From Valencia hispanica (Eukaryota > Chordata > Actinopteri > Cyprinodontiformes > Valenciidae): DNA of 64,000 nt. Under the pieces are notes generated by a model. That model was given only the letters and a program-made list of their open reading frames with translations, ran no database searches and was not told where the DNA came from. The position numbers and the translations under genes were made by a program. Positions 34,406 to 46,347 of this stretch are shown here, one piece after another (position 1 is the stretch's first letter; each line of letters starts with the position of its first letter). Where the stretch lies: positions 48,370,541 through 48,434,540 of the forward strand of contig OY747714.1 of NCBI GenBank assembly GCA_963556495.2, read 5' to 3'.

Positions 34406-34429
34406 ACCTAATTGCTTGGGATATGGTCA

Positions 34430-35710
34430 TCTGGGGGTTGGGGCTGCCTCAGCGGCGACAGCAGCAGGATCCACAGGGTCTGAGGTTATGTCTTGTGCAT
34501 GACCTTTAACCACTATGTTTCTTTTCTCGACACTGGAGGGACAGTTGAAGTTATTGTTTCCTTGTTTCTTGAATTTTTATGGCATGTTTAAGACAATGCC
34601 TTAAAAAAAGGGGGGAATTGGATTTGATAGTAATTAGAACAGATTTTTAAGGGATTATGAAGAGAATTGTAACTTGCAGGTTTAATTGGGTTTCTTGTGA
34701 TTCATAACTCTGTCATAAATTAATGGGGTGTTTTACTACCTGGACTTGACGTCTGAATTCATATTCCAGTCCATTTCAGGTTCAGAGTTGTAGTACATAT
34801 TGTGTCTGGGAACTTCACAAGTTTTAATTTGATCTGAAAACCTTTACTTCTTGCTGGGAGTAGTTGATTCTTGGGATTTTTTGCTCTAACAAGTTGGAAT
34901 GGTTGGTTGTCTTTTTCTTGGCATGAATTTAGGACAGAGTGATTTGGAGACATTTACCTTAATTGTAATCTAGCTTCAGTTGATGTTTGGCTCATTAACC
35001 AGGTTGTGAGTTGTTTAGAATTGCTTTTGCACACAGTTGCATCAGGTTGATCTGAAACCATGCACCGAGGGGGATGGTTCCACTTAATCACTTGTCATAT
35101 TCATTCTATTCATCTTTTTTGAATTGGCTCACCTGTGTTTGAACATCAATGCTCTAATACCTAATTAGCTCAGCTCCCAAGGGTCGCATTGGGAGGTTCT
35201 CACTGGAGGACCTTCTGTGGGGTGACCACTCTCTCCTTTCTGCGGAAGGACTGATCTCTGGCTCAGGTCACTGGATGCTGGGGGAGGCAGACTTCACGGC
35301 AACAGACAACCAGGGAAGCATACACATTTCAACATCTAGTGTTGATGTAATAACCTCTGAAGTGCACTGGAAGATGCTACATAATTTCTCCTGTGTTCTG
35401 TGTTTTATCTAGAGCATCCTGACCGATGACGAGACCTGTGGATGGCCGCCTCTGGGGCGAGGGGCTGTTGAGATGACATTTTGTCCACAAGAAAATGGCG
35501 TAAACAGACCCCGTGGGTTTTCGGTCTCAATGCACAGGAGTCTCAGCAAATTCATTCAGAAGGATCTACCACAAACCGAAACCAATTATTATTCCCCTGC
35601 CAACTACACATTATCATGTTATTTAAACATTTGTGATCATTCATTTCTATCAATTTGCAAAAATTATGATTGTAGATGATATTGCAGTTTCCCTTAGACT
35701 AAGAGGCTAT
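34430..35710. other. Unassigned intergenic sequence
   Basis: No supported gene. TTAAAAAAAGGGGGGAATTGG at ~34601-34621 resembles a retroelement polypurine tract but no LTR could be delimited after it. Confidence 0.35.
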
Positions 35711-35723
35711 ATGTAAAATGACA

Positions 35724-36127
35724 GAATATTAGGATCACAGAGAAAAATCCCCACAGACTTTGAGAATAAAGTCATAACGTTGTAAACCCTTGGTACGTAA
35801 AACGGCATGGCGACAGAAAGGCAAATCACACACATGTACACCATTTCTCATCATGATTCTTTTCCTGACAAAAGACAAGTTGAGTTTTATGACGATGAGG
35901 AGCAGAATTGTTAAAATGAGGTCTGTGGAGCATTTTGTTGAATTGTACTTCAGTTTTTGTTTCACAAACAAGGAGATGCTTAATCTTTTGGTACATCAGC
36001 ATCACATTGTCAGAAGTTTCAGGACTTGAAAAAGAATATGTAAGAAAATGCATCTTTTCCGCAGAAAGAACCAGACTCATAAACTAAGGACTTTTTATTT
36101 CTTCCTCAGCGTAGCCCTAATATTCTG
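35724..36127 (+). mobile_element. 404-bp DNA element with CAGAATATTAGG ends and a transposase N-terminus
   Basis: CAGAATATTAGG at 35724 pairs perfectly with CCTAATATTCTG ending ~36127. Between them a plus frame (SVEHFVELYFSFCFTNKEML, VHQHHIVRSFRTLK, broken near 36029) resembles the N-terminal helix-turn-helix of integrase-core proteins common in fish genomes (Ginger-type). No clean target duplication was found. A deletion derivative is likely. Confidence 0.55.
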
Positions 36128-37000
36128 TTGTTTCTGTTTCACCCATACAATACAGTAAATTATGCAAAAGGAGCCACAACCACCTATATGATCCATATAC
36201 TTTACAGTACATGGACACACTTTCAGCAGGGCAACATGTCTGCCTTAAAAATATTTACCACTTTTGTTAAATATATAAGGGTTACATTTTCACTTCAGGT
36301 TCGAAAACTGTTCTTGTAATAGCAGAAAGCCTAATGCTCAACTATTTTGTTGTGTTTTATAACAAATGATTAATTGAAATACACATGTTTAAATGTTTGT
36401 GACTTTTTAAATGTGACTTCATCTACCCAGGGATTTTATACAGGAGTATTAATTATTCATAATAGGTTTGCTCAGCTCAGTCGTTTTATTAAATACTTGT
36501 TTGGTCAACACACAAATAGAGAAACTTCCTTCTCAAGTGGTTCATTAAAATAAATGTTTTATTTTTTAATGTTTGATTCATCAAGGAAGTAATGTAAATC
36601 AGACTAAGCAAACAATGTTAGAAAAATCTGACAAAAGACAAGAGTTTACTTTCATCTTGGCAAGTAAATGGCACATTTGAAGGAACAAGAACAGCATTTT
36701 ATTTAGTTGATCAGGAATTTGAACTTTTGAAAAATTCTAAAAAGTTTCAGTGTCAAGTTTTTCAAAAGTAATTTAAATAACCTTTTACAAAGTGAAAGCA
36801 TAATCAATTAATTGAAAACAACCCCAGCCACAAATAATGCACAAAAAAATAAATCAATTTTAGCAGGTAAACTGCAAACCAAAAGTAGAAAGTCAAAACC
36901 TCGAGTGTAAGATTTCTTTAAATACATTTTTCTTTTTAACCTAAATGAATTTATACCAAGTCAGAGCATTTTCAAACTAATAACTTCAAGTAGGGCTGGG
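36128..37000. other. AT-rich intergenic sequence
   Basis: I see nothing gene-like or repetitive here. Confidence 0.5.
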
Positions 37001-37430
37001 GGATTAACCAAAAATGTATCGATACTTTAATTTACGTGCAGTCGTGTGACTGATCCTACCCACACTTAGATGCAAATGTTAAAGATTTAACGTCTAAAAT
37101 AAACAGAAGCACACTAAATACATTACAGATTTCACTCACATCTCAGTCACTTACTCACCTCATCTACTGTGCGCCTCACTGTGACAGACATTAAACAGTC
37201 ATGTCTCTTTCTAAACTGGATTCTACTAAATACAGAAAGGAGTGGGAATCAAACCCAGAAATTAAAAGGCTGATTGAAGCAGTTTATTGGAGATGTTACA
37301 CCGTCATACTGCCTGTATTGTAAGGTTGATTTTTATTGACAACTCAAAAACATACTGAAAAGGCAAAACCGAAAAACAGTTTCACCCCAAACACACTTCA
37401 ATCTATGGTCAAAAATAAATTCTGCAAAAA
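37000..37430 (+). pseudogene. hAT-like transposase N-terminus relic
   Basis: AGGGCTGGGGGATTAACC at ~36993-37010 resembles hAT-type termini. From ATG 37201 the reading MSLSKLDSTKYRKEWESNPE and, after a frameshift, TTQKHTEKAKPKNSF look like the N-terminal zinc-binding region of hAT-type transposases (Y-R-x-E-W ... H-x-x-x-x-K-H/P). No right end located. Confidence 0.4.
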
Positions 37431-37619
37431 ATATAACTTTAAAAATTATTCCCCTTTTCTACTGTGTCCATTACAATTACAGGCACATTACGCAAATGAG
37501 GCGATGACGTCATTTAGCAACTTCTAATGACTTTTAGGTTTACAATATTACGCCCTTTCATTTGTCAGTTCTTACAATTGTATTACCAATGCTATATAAA
37601 AACAATTTCTCAAAGCATC

Positions 37620-38035
37620 ACATGGAAAAGGCCTTTAATCTGTGTGAATCTTGTAATGATTCAAGTAAACTTTGGTTGTAAAACATTTGTCACAAATTGT
37701 ACTAGAGAAAGGCTTCTTACCTGTGTGAATTCTGACATGTTTATCAAAACCAGATTTTTTTTGAGAAGCTTTTTTCTATAGGTCAGACATTTGAAAAGTT
37801 TTCACCTGTGTGAGTTCTCATGTGAAGTGTTAAATCTAATTTGTTTATATCACAGATCCCACACAAATAGGGCTTCTCATCTGTATGAATTCTTAAGTGA
37901 TAAAGTTAAGCTTTTGATTGAACTTTTTTTCCCCACAAATCTGGCACAAAAGCCGTTTTTCACCTAAATAAACTTGTGAGAATTTAATTCATCTTGATTT
38001 GAACATTTGTCACAGGTGTTACAAGGAAAAGGCCA
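37620..38035 (-). pseudogene. Decayed C2H2 finger repeats downstream of the zinc-finger stop codon
   Basis: Immediately after the stop the minus frame continues as WPFPCNTCDKCSNQDELNSH, a recognisable finger, then further remnants ([19 protein letters not shown] near 37650-37700 with its upstream finger). The array once ran three to five fingers longer; the stop sits inside a linker (HRN* where HTGEK is expected). Now non-coding 3' sequence. Confidence 0.75.
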
Positions 38036-39381
38036 TTAATTTCTGTGAATTCTCATATGTCTGGTCAAAGTTCCTTTCTGACGAAAACCTATGCTACAAA
38101 TTGCACAAGATAAAGGCTTCTCACCTGTGTGAACTCTCATGTGATAAGTCAAATTTCTTTTATTACTAAAACCTTTTGCACAAATACAACAAGAGAAAGG
38201 CTTCTCACCAGTGTGAACTCTCATGTGACAAGTCAAAGTTCCTTTCAGAGCAAAACTGTTGTCACAAATTGCACAAGAAAATGGCTTTTCACCTGTGTGA
38301 ACTCTCATGTGACTAATTAAATCACTTTTATCCCTAAGACCTTTTGCACAAATTGCACAAGAAAATGGCTTTTCACCTGTGTGAACTCTCATGTGTCTGA
38401 TCAAATGACTTTTCTGATTAAAACCTTTTGCACAAATAGAACAAGAGAAAGGCTTCTCACCTGTGTGAACTTTCATGTGACTAGTCAAATTTCTTTTATT
38501 ACTAAAACCTTTTCCACAAATGGAACAAGAGAAAGTCTTCTCACCTGTGTGAACTCTCATGTGACGAGTCAAAATTCCTTTCTGATTAAAACTTTTGCCA
38601 CAAATGGAACAAGAGAAAGTTTTCTTACCTGCGTGAATTCTCATGTGACTAGTCAAATTTCCTTTCTGATAAAAACTTTTGCCACAAATGGAACAAGAGA
38701 AAGGCTTCTCACCTGTGTGAATTCTCATGTGACGAGTCAAATTAGATTTCTGAGTAAAACCTTTGCCACACATTGTACAAGAGAAAGGCTTCTCACCTGA
38801 GTGAGTTCTGACATTAACTTTTAAATCGTTTGTATATTTAAATCTTTTTCCGAATGTCGTAGATGGAAAACGAGTCTGACCTGTGTGACTTTTCAAGTGT
38901 TTGGTCAAGCTACTATTCTTTGTAAAAAAATCACCACAAATTCTACAAAAATACAAATAGTTTTCTGTGTGAGTTTTCTTGCCCCTTTTGGGTTCTGAAT
39001 TTTTTTGCTTCATGGTTTTCTGACATCTCCTATTTTGTTTCGGTTCTTTATCTCGCTTTGATCCAGAGTCTTTACGATGGATTCCTTCTTGATCCTGGTT
39101 CTCAGTTTCACTGGAGTCCTGAGAGATGACTTGGTTCCTGATTGGTTCTGGGTTAATGTGGCCATTTTCTGAATGTGTGATAGTCACCATGAATGGATCT
39201 TCAGTCTCCTGCTTCAATAAAAGTTGCCTTTTATGCTCATTTATGCAGAGCTCCAATGCTTCCTCTTTTATCCAGGAATGTTCTGGCTCTTGTTTCTCCT
39301 CTTTCAGCTTCAGAAGTTCTGGTTCCTTTGGGTCCAAACTGGAATTGACCTCCTCTTTCCAAACATGGTCCAATAGATTGT
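38036..39381 (-). CDS. C2H2 zinc-finger protein, exon 2 (finger exon)
   Basis: The exon begins after the acceptor TTTTTCCAG (AG at 39383-39382), reads DNLLDHVWKEEVNSSLDPKE and has no stop until 38036. An acidic N-terminal region (LLKLKEEKQEPEHSW, ELCINEHKRQL) typical of fish ZNF proteins is followed by a basic linker. Next come one finger (YFCRICGDFFTKNSSLTKHL), one degenerate finger that lost both Cys and the first His (TTFGKRFKYTNDLKVNVRTH), and nine canonical fingers (CxxC...HxxxH with TGEKPFSC linkers). Ten intact fingers imply sequence-specific DNA binding in the nucleus. The first residue is completed by the G left at the end of exon 1 (61497). Its long open frame amid decayed neighbours suggests selection. 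Confidence 0.85.
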
Positions 39382-40110
39382 CTGGAAAAACAAACACAAG
39401 TGAAAAGCTTTTGATTGTAGGTTAAGGAAAACCGTTTGCTTTGTCATTTCATACATATAAGATACTTTGAAAACTATTCACTCCTAACATTAGCTACATC
39501 TGAAAATGAGATTAGAATATAAAACCTTATTTCTATCCAATAGTCTATGAAGAAAAATCTCCATCTTGTGATCTGATGGAATATTAAATCTCTTCAAACA
39601 AAAAAAAAGTGTTTTTTATGATAATTACATTGAGGTTGAGATCCCAAAGCAATCTGGGCTTTCTTAAAACCTTAACAGTAATACAGGCTGATCTCCCCCA
39701 TGCCATGTCACATTGGTGCAGTAATTCAACCAAAGTGGGGCCTCTACCAAGTACTAAGTACATATACTGTACTTTATGCCGCCATGATATTGCAAAGATC
39801 CCACAGTAATATAATGTTGGTAGGGATGTTCAGACCAAATCACGTGATTTTCAAAATATTTGAATCGGGTGGAAAAGGTTGGATATAAACTTGTAAAATA
39901 AACAAAGTTTTGATAGACATTGTCAAATGGAATGACAATGGCTTAGTTTTAATTTTTAAAAAAAATCGACATCAATATTCATTGTTGCATAGAGAACAAA
40001 AAAACAGCAAGGTCACAATTTACAGCAAGCAGGGAATTGGGACAACATAATAGTGAGCCACTAGCTAGCAGGGTAATGAAGGGCAAACGTGTCGTCTCAG
40101 GAGAGTGAAA

Positions 40111-40937
40111 ATGTCTGCAGTTTTGACGTATTTTAAACTGGACAGCGTAGGCAGTGCAGCAGCCACTTGTGCTGTGTGCAAACTGAACATGTCAAGTGTT
40201 GGAAAAGACAAAGCTGCTGTTGTGGGAATATTCCTATGTAATAAGAATTTAAGTACATATTCTGTCTAGTGAATGTATCTATGGCAAGATCAGAAAAATA
40301 GGGGAAACAAGGTTATTGTTCCAGCTTAATGTTTCTGATTAAGATGTCAGATCACCAGAGAGAAAGACACCGGGGCAGCAAGATAACTACGGACAGTCTG
40401 ATCTAAGATGTGCTGGTTCATGCTTTGCTATCAGAATGTCATGAACGAGTTCTCCAGAAGCTGGACATGGAGATTGGAGAAGACGAGCTGCAGAGATAAA
40501 CAGTGATACTGAATACTATTTAAACTGTTATTCAGAAAAGTTGGGTAGGGCGATGCAAGAGTAATCTCTGTCTCCTCCATATTCTGGCCAGACATGTTTG
40601 AATTAAATACTTAAACCCCTTCTGGGACTCAGTCTACTTTTATTTTAGTTACACTGAAGTATTTTCTTCCATTACACTGCGTTCAACACTGCAAATCTGA
40701 TACGCCTCCTTAAAAACAAAAACCCTGCTGAATACTCAGTTCACTGGATTTTGCTGGAGCCACAGTATGAGTTGCCTTCTGTTGCTCTGTCGGAGATTTA
40801 CAACAAGCTATGTGACCACCTGCTAGTACTTTTGGGTTTTGTCTTTTTGTCCGATGTCAATGCTAAACTTTATTACACAATGGGTCGAGTCAAGTTTTTA
40901 TTTACTTACTGTAACCTTGCATGTGCAACACTTTAAC
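40111..40937 (+). pseudogene. BED-finger hAT transposase N-terminus, split by a solo LTR
   Basis: ATG 40111 starts MSAVLTYFKLDSVGSAATCAVCKLNMSSVGKDKA, then the LTR (40218-40676) with duplicated CTGC, then FNTANLIRLLKNKNPAEYS. This is a BED zinc finger (CxxC ... HxxxxH), but the two His read L and N, so zinc binding was lost. After ~40860 the frame degenerates. No DDE core is recognised. Quoted segments are from the genome on either side of the LTR. Confidence 0.7.
40218..40676 (+). repeat. Solo LTR, copy B, with CTGC duplication
   Basis: Starts TGTTGTGGGAATATTCC, ends TTCTTCCATTACA. CTGC is present at 40214-40217 and 40677-40680. It contains GAATTAAATACTTAAACCC as likely poly(A)/U5 region. 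A 4-bp duplication suits class-I-type retroviral LTRs. Remaining solo after internal recombination. Confidence 0.88.
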
Positions 40938-41399
40938 ACATCTCACATGCCAGAGCGTCATACATATTGATAATAGTGATAATTATAAACGTTATGAAGT
41001 GCTCTCAAAGAAAACCTTAAGGAATAGAGAAATTCCGAAAAGATTGTGTGAATGTCAACATCCATGGCTTTCAAATTACCAAAAGTTATGTCAGTAGAGC
41101 AAAATATGTGACCGTGAAGGAGAGAAATATTAATTTTTTTTAAATTAGGGTTCAAACTCTGAGAAAATCCCAAACTCTAACTTAACGACTGTCACGCTCT
41201 AAAAATTGACATTTAGGGAAAAAAAATGTTTCGCTCGGAGGCAATTTGTGAAAAAACCTAGGGAAGCTAGGGAATCTTTCTTTTCTGAAATTATTCACAG
41301 AACATTAATAATGCACGAACTCTATTTGCAACAGTGGAAAGACTAACTAATACTACAGTGCACCGAACCCACTACTAATGTTATACCCAACTAACACCA

Positions 41400-42045
41400 A
41401 TGTAGAAAAAATGTCCTAGAAGAAATCATTAACCTATTAAGCTCCTCCTCCTGCTGTCTTGATGTCTTACCCACCGCTTTCCTTAAGAAAGTTTTCCCTG
41501 TCATTTGGTCTGATCTGATAGTGAACTCATCCCTGTTATCAGGTCTCTTCCCCAAGGCTTTAAAAACAGCAGTTATTAAACCACTGTTAAAAAAAATAAT
41601 CTGGACAACATGTTAATGCAGAACTACAGGCCAATCTCTACTCTTCCATTCCTCAGTAAGATTATGGAAAAAGTTGTTTCAGCAGTTAAATAGCTTCATA
41701 ACAATGAACAACCGCTTGATGTTTTTCAGTCTGGTTTACGTGCTCACCCCAGCACTAAGACAGTCCTAGTCAAAGTTTTCAATGACATCCACATAAATCC
41801 ACATAAACTGTGGTAGAACCACAGTTCTGGTTCTGTTGGACCTCGGTGCAGCATTTGACACTGTTGATCACTATATACTATTAGAACGACTGGAGAGCTG
41901 GGTCGGACTCTCTGGTACAGTATTTGGCTGGTTTGAGTCTCACCTAAAGAACAGGGACTTCTTTGTTTCAATAGGAAACTTTTAATCAGAATGAACAGAA
42001 TTCACATGTAGGGTGCCCCAGGGCTCCATCCTGGGGCACCCTACT
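41400..42045 (+). pseudogene. L2-type LINE reverse transcriptase fragment
   Basis: Broken frames give FLKKVFPVIWSDLI, NYRPISTLPFLSKIMEKVVS, FQSGLRAHPSTKTVLVKVFN, a damaged motif A region (LLDLGAAFDTVDH-like at ~41835) and the motif B remnant GAPGLHPGAP at ~42010. Many stops. It abuts the left end of the big Harbinger element. Confidence 0.7.
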
Positions 42046-42958
42046 CCGCACAACTGGGCCCGGGTTGCTTTTCCATTGCAAGACGGGACCATCTCAAGTG
42101 GGTGGATGCGTCATTTTGTGGGCGGCCCCAGAGGGCGTAGCTGCGCAGTGCAATAAAAACAGAGAACGTAGAGGGAAGGGATTTCAACGCAACAATGGCG
42201 GCCACCGTAGCGATTTTGACATTTCTGCTCAGCCTCTGGGTTTATGTTAGTCATCGAAGACTAAATACCTTGAAAAAGCTGCGTGCTGCAAGGGAAAACA
42301 GCGGAGAAGTACAGAAGAGTGTGGGAAGCCCTGCAGGAGTATGAACTTATGGACAGGACACGGCGACTTGTGAGGGTAAGCTTATGCTAACACTAGCCTG
42401 CTGTGGTGGCCTGTAAATACGCTATGGATATGCAGATATACGCCAACATGCAGCGTAAAAATCAAATGTTGCCAAAATAGCTTTAGTAATATATATTAAG
42501 TGTGTGCGTGTTTCAGATTTGTGCTCTGCAAGGCAGTCACAGGCGACAGTCAGTGTGGGAGTTTAACAGGGCATCGCAGTGGTGGGATATCGTTGTTCCT
42601 GGTTTCAACGAAGCTCAGTGGCTACAGAATTTCAGGATGTCGGAACAAACATTCATCTACCTGTGCAGCAAGCTACGTACAGCTCTGGAGAGTCAGCACA
42701 CATCTTTCCGCCGATGTGCGCCCTTGGCTATAGGCTCTAGAATTTCAGAAAGCTCAATTTCTAGAATTGCGCTGCTCTGGGTGGCTGCATGTTGGAGTGG
42801 CTCTGTTGGCTACATATTAAGTTTTGGGTTTTTTGTACATTGGTTCCTCTTTTTACTTAAAGAAGATTGCAGTTTTTTACCTGTATACTTTCTCGTTTTT
42901 GGTGCTGTGAAGCTCGAAGGATTTTTGCTGTAAATTTTTCCCTTTTTGACAATTTATT

Positions 42959-45900
42959 ATGATGCATAACCATGGCAACAATGTGGTTTACAGCCGGAAG
43001 CAGCTGATTAACATTGCAAAAGCTGAAATAATACCTCAACTAAAGCCACAAATCCCTGATGAGTTGATAAGGAGAAGACGTGGATGCAGAGCAGGAGCGA
43101 AAACGAGACAGAGAAAGAGGAAGTTCAAGCCATCTCTTCCATCGATCATAATGGGCAACGAAAGATCACTGGCTAACAAGATGGATGAACTCCAAGCCCT
43201 TACAAGGACTCAGCCAGAGTACCGTGAATGCAGTGTTATGTGTTTATGGAGACGTGGCTGCTGGATCATATCCCCGACTCCAACGTCTGTCTGCCAGGCT
43301 TCCTGACTGTACGAGCAGACAGAGATCTGAAGACGAGCAGAAAAAGGAAAGGTGGTGGAGTAGCAGTGCTTATAAACAACAGATGGTGTCATCCAGGACA
43401 TGTTACTGTGAAGTGTCGTCTCTGCAGCCCAGATGTCGAACTCTTGGCAGTGAGTTTTCGTCCATATTATTTACCAAGCGAGTTCACCAGTGTAATTTTG
43501 GCAGTTGTTTACATTCCACCTTCAGCCGTTGCCGACAATGCATGTGATGTCATCAGTTCCATTGTTGCTAAGCTACAGACACAGCACCCCAATGCATTTG
43601 TGGCAATATCTGATGATTTTAATCATGCCTCGCTCTCTACTACACTTCCAACATTTCAACAGTTTGTCAGCTGCTCTACAAGAGAAAACAGGACCTTGGA
43701 TTTGTTTTATGCAAATGTAAAGGATTCATACATGTCCAAACCAAGACATCCTCTGGGACAATCGGATCACAATCTTGTTTTTCTCTGTTCAGAATATAAA
43801 CCCCTTGTTCAGAGGCAACCTGTGACAAAACGAACTGTGAGAAAATGGTCACAGGAAGCTGAAGAAGCCCTGCAGGGTTGTTTTGCAACCACAGACTGGA
43901 TGACTCTTTGCCAAGCACATGGAGAGGACATCAATGCCATGACTGAGTGTGTGACTGACTATATAAACTTCTGTGTGGACAACATCACCCCCACCAGAAC
44001 AGTGAGATGCTTCCCTAATAACAAACCCTGGATCACCAGTGACCTGAAGGAACTGCTAAACAAGAAAAAAAGAGCCTTCAGGGAGCGAGACAGGGAATTA
44101 CTGAGGAGTATACAGAAGCAACTTAAGGTTAAGATCAGAGACAGCAAGGAAGCATACAGGAAGAAACTGGAGAACAAACTACAGAAGAACAATATCCGAG
44201 ATGTCTGGTCAGGAATGAGAAAGATCACAGGTTTTAAGGACAAGAAGGATTGGATAGATGGAAGTCTGGACAGAGCCAATGAACTGAACATATTCTTCAA
44301 CAGGTTCAGTTCAGGAACTAGCTCAGCATCCCCCTCTCCTGTTCCCAGCCAAACAGACATCCCACTCTCCTCTGATCAACAGCTTTCCTGTTACACCTCG
44401 GATGTTTTATCCTTCACCTCAGCCATGGACTCTTCTAATTCCACAAGTTTGACTTCAACCAAGTCAGGAAATGCTGCTACCCCCTTTGCCTCCCCCTCCC
44501 ACTTGTCTGTCTCCAAAAGTCAGGTGAAGAGGCAGCTGGAGAAACTGAACCGGAACAAGGCTGCAGGCCCAGATGGTGTCAGCCCCAGAGTCCTGAAGGC
44601 CTGTGCAGAGCAGCTCTGTGGGATTCTGCAGCACATCTTCAACCTTAGCCTAACTCAGGAGAAGGTTCCATTGTTGTGGAAGACATCCTGCCTTGTTCCA
44701 GTACCCAAAATAACTCACCCATCAGTCATCAATGACTATAGACCCGTTGCCCTGACATCCCACATCATGAAGGTCCTGGAGAGACTCCTGTTGGCACCCC
44801 TGAGTAAGCAAACAAGAACGTATCAGGACCCACTGCAATTTGCTTATCGCTGTGGAGTTGAAGATGCCACCATCCACCCACTTCAACCAACCCACTGTCA
44901 TCTGGACAAAGCAGGCAGCACTGTGAGGATCATGTTCTTTGATTTCTCCAGTGCATTTAACACAATTCAGCCTGATTTGCTTTGTCAGAAACTCCTGAAG
45001 ACACAGGTGGAGCCCTCAACAATCGCCTGGATCAATGACTACCTGACCAACAGACCACAATTTGTGAGACTGAAGAATTGTGTGTCAAACCAGGTGGTCA
45101 GCAGCACAGGAGCACCACAGGGGACCGTACTCTCACCATTCCTTTTCTCTCTGTACACCTCAGACTTCCAGTACAAATCAGAGACCCGTCATCTGCAGAA
45201 ATACTCAGATGACTCTGCAATTGTCGGGTGTATCCGAAATGGACAAGAAGCTGAATACAGAGAGCTGGTGGACCGCTTTGTGACATGGTGTGGAAACAAT
45301 CGTCTCACCTTGAATGTGAACAAAACAAAGGAGATGATTGTAGATTTCAGAAGAAACAGGGATAAGTCAAAAACTTATTTTCCATCATGGAAAAAGAAGT
45401 GGAGGTGGTTGAGGAGTATAAATATCTCGGAGTCCACCTTGACAACAGACTGGACTGGAGACTGAACAGTGAAACCGTCTACAAGAAGGGACAGAGCAGA
45501 CTGTACTTCTGGAGGAAGCTTAGGTCCTTCAAGGTTTGCAGCAAGATGCTGGAGATCTTCTACAAGTCTGTTGTGGAGAGTGTAATCTCTTCAGCCGTCA
45601 TCTGTTGGGGTAGCAGCATCAGAGCCAGGGATTTAAATAGGCTAAACAACCTGATAAAGAAGGCTGGTTCTGTTCTTGGGACAACTGTGGAAAATCTGGA
45701 GATGATAATGTAAAGAAGGATTCTTCATAAAATCAACCAAAATTATGGACAACCCTGACCATCCTCTTCATGAGACAGTCATACAACAACAGAGTGTCTT
45801 CAGTCAGAGGCTTCTTCAGTTTCGCTGCAATACAGACCGCTACAGGAAATCCTTCCTGCCCACAGCCATCATCATCTACAACTCCTCCTTAAATAATTAA

Positions 45901-45960
45901 TTATATGAGCTACAACAACACTTAATTTCCCTCTGGGATCAATAAAGTATTTTTGAGTTT
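42959..45960 (+). mobile_element. Nearly full-length Rex1-like LINE
   Basis: The main frame (43228-45465) is preceded by MMHNHGNNVVYSRKQLINIA (42959, frame change at ~43240). Endonuclease: ETWLLDH, VVYIPPSA, SDDFNHA (the G of GDFN is D) and SDHNLVFL. RT: NDYRPVALTSHIMKVLERLL, motif A FFDFSSAFNTIQ, motif B GAPQGTVLSPFLFSLY, motif C KYSDDSAIVG. A frameshift at ~45390 leads to YKYLGVHLDNRLDW, and more after 45713. The 3' end TTTCCCTCTGGGATCAATAA at ~45928 plus AGTATTTTTGAG is the family tail (also at 32826). Inactive but young-looking. Confidence 0.88.
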
Positions 45961-46347
45961 GAATAAATGCACACATTGCAGCCCTTGGAAGGCGGAGCGA
46001 GGTACATGTTTTAAACTGTACTTTGTTAAATTGATGTTTCGTTGTATGCTGTACTTTATTTGATTTATATTGGACTTTATATTAAGAATAAGCATCTAAG
46101 CAGATTTGTTTGGTGATTAATTTTATGGTGTATTGGCACTATTTGATTCTAAATGAATTTTTATTTCTTCCTGGGTGACTGCTACACTAACAGAAATCAA
46201 TGGATCATAGAAAAATTACGAAAAATACTGTTACCGCTTTTTCTAGAGAGAGGCCAAGGGAAAGAATTTATCTTTGTAAAATGAAGTGATTCGCAAAGGC
46301 AAACTCTGTCTTATGTATAATTTTCTTTAGCTGTCCTGTTGGTAGCA

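Noticed and set aside
34595..35450. Polypurine tract followed by a possible 3' LTR
   Set aside because: The AAAAAAAGGGGGG tract is convincing alone, but no LTR end, partner LTR or duplication could be found.
38129..38800. Plus-strand frames rich in TSQ/LLTCVNSHV repeats
   Set aside because: Exact antisense shadows of the zinc-finger repeats on the minus strand.
43228..45465. Considered as a host gene because of its 745-codon frame
   Set aside because: Endonuclease and reverse transcriptase motifs plus the family 3' tail make it a LINE.
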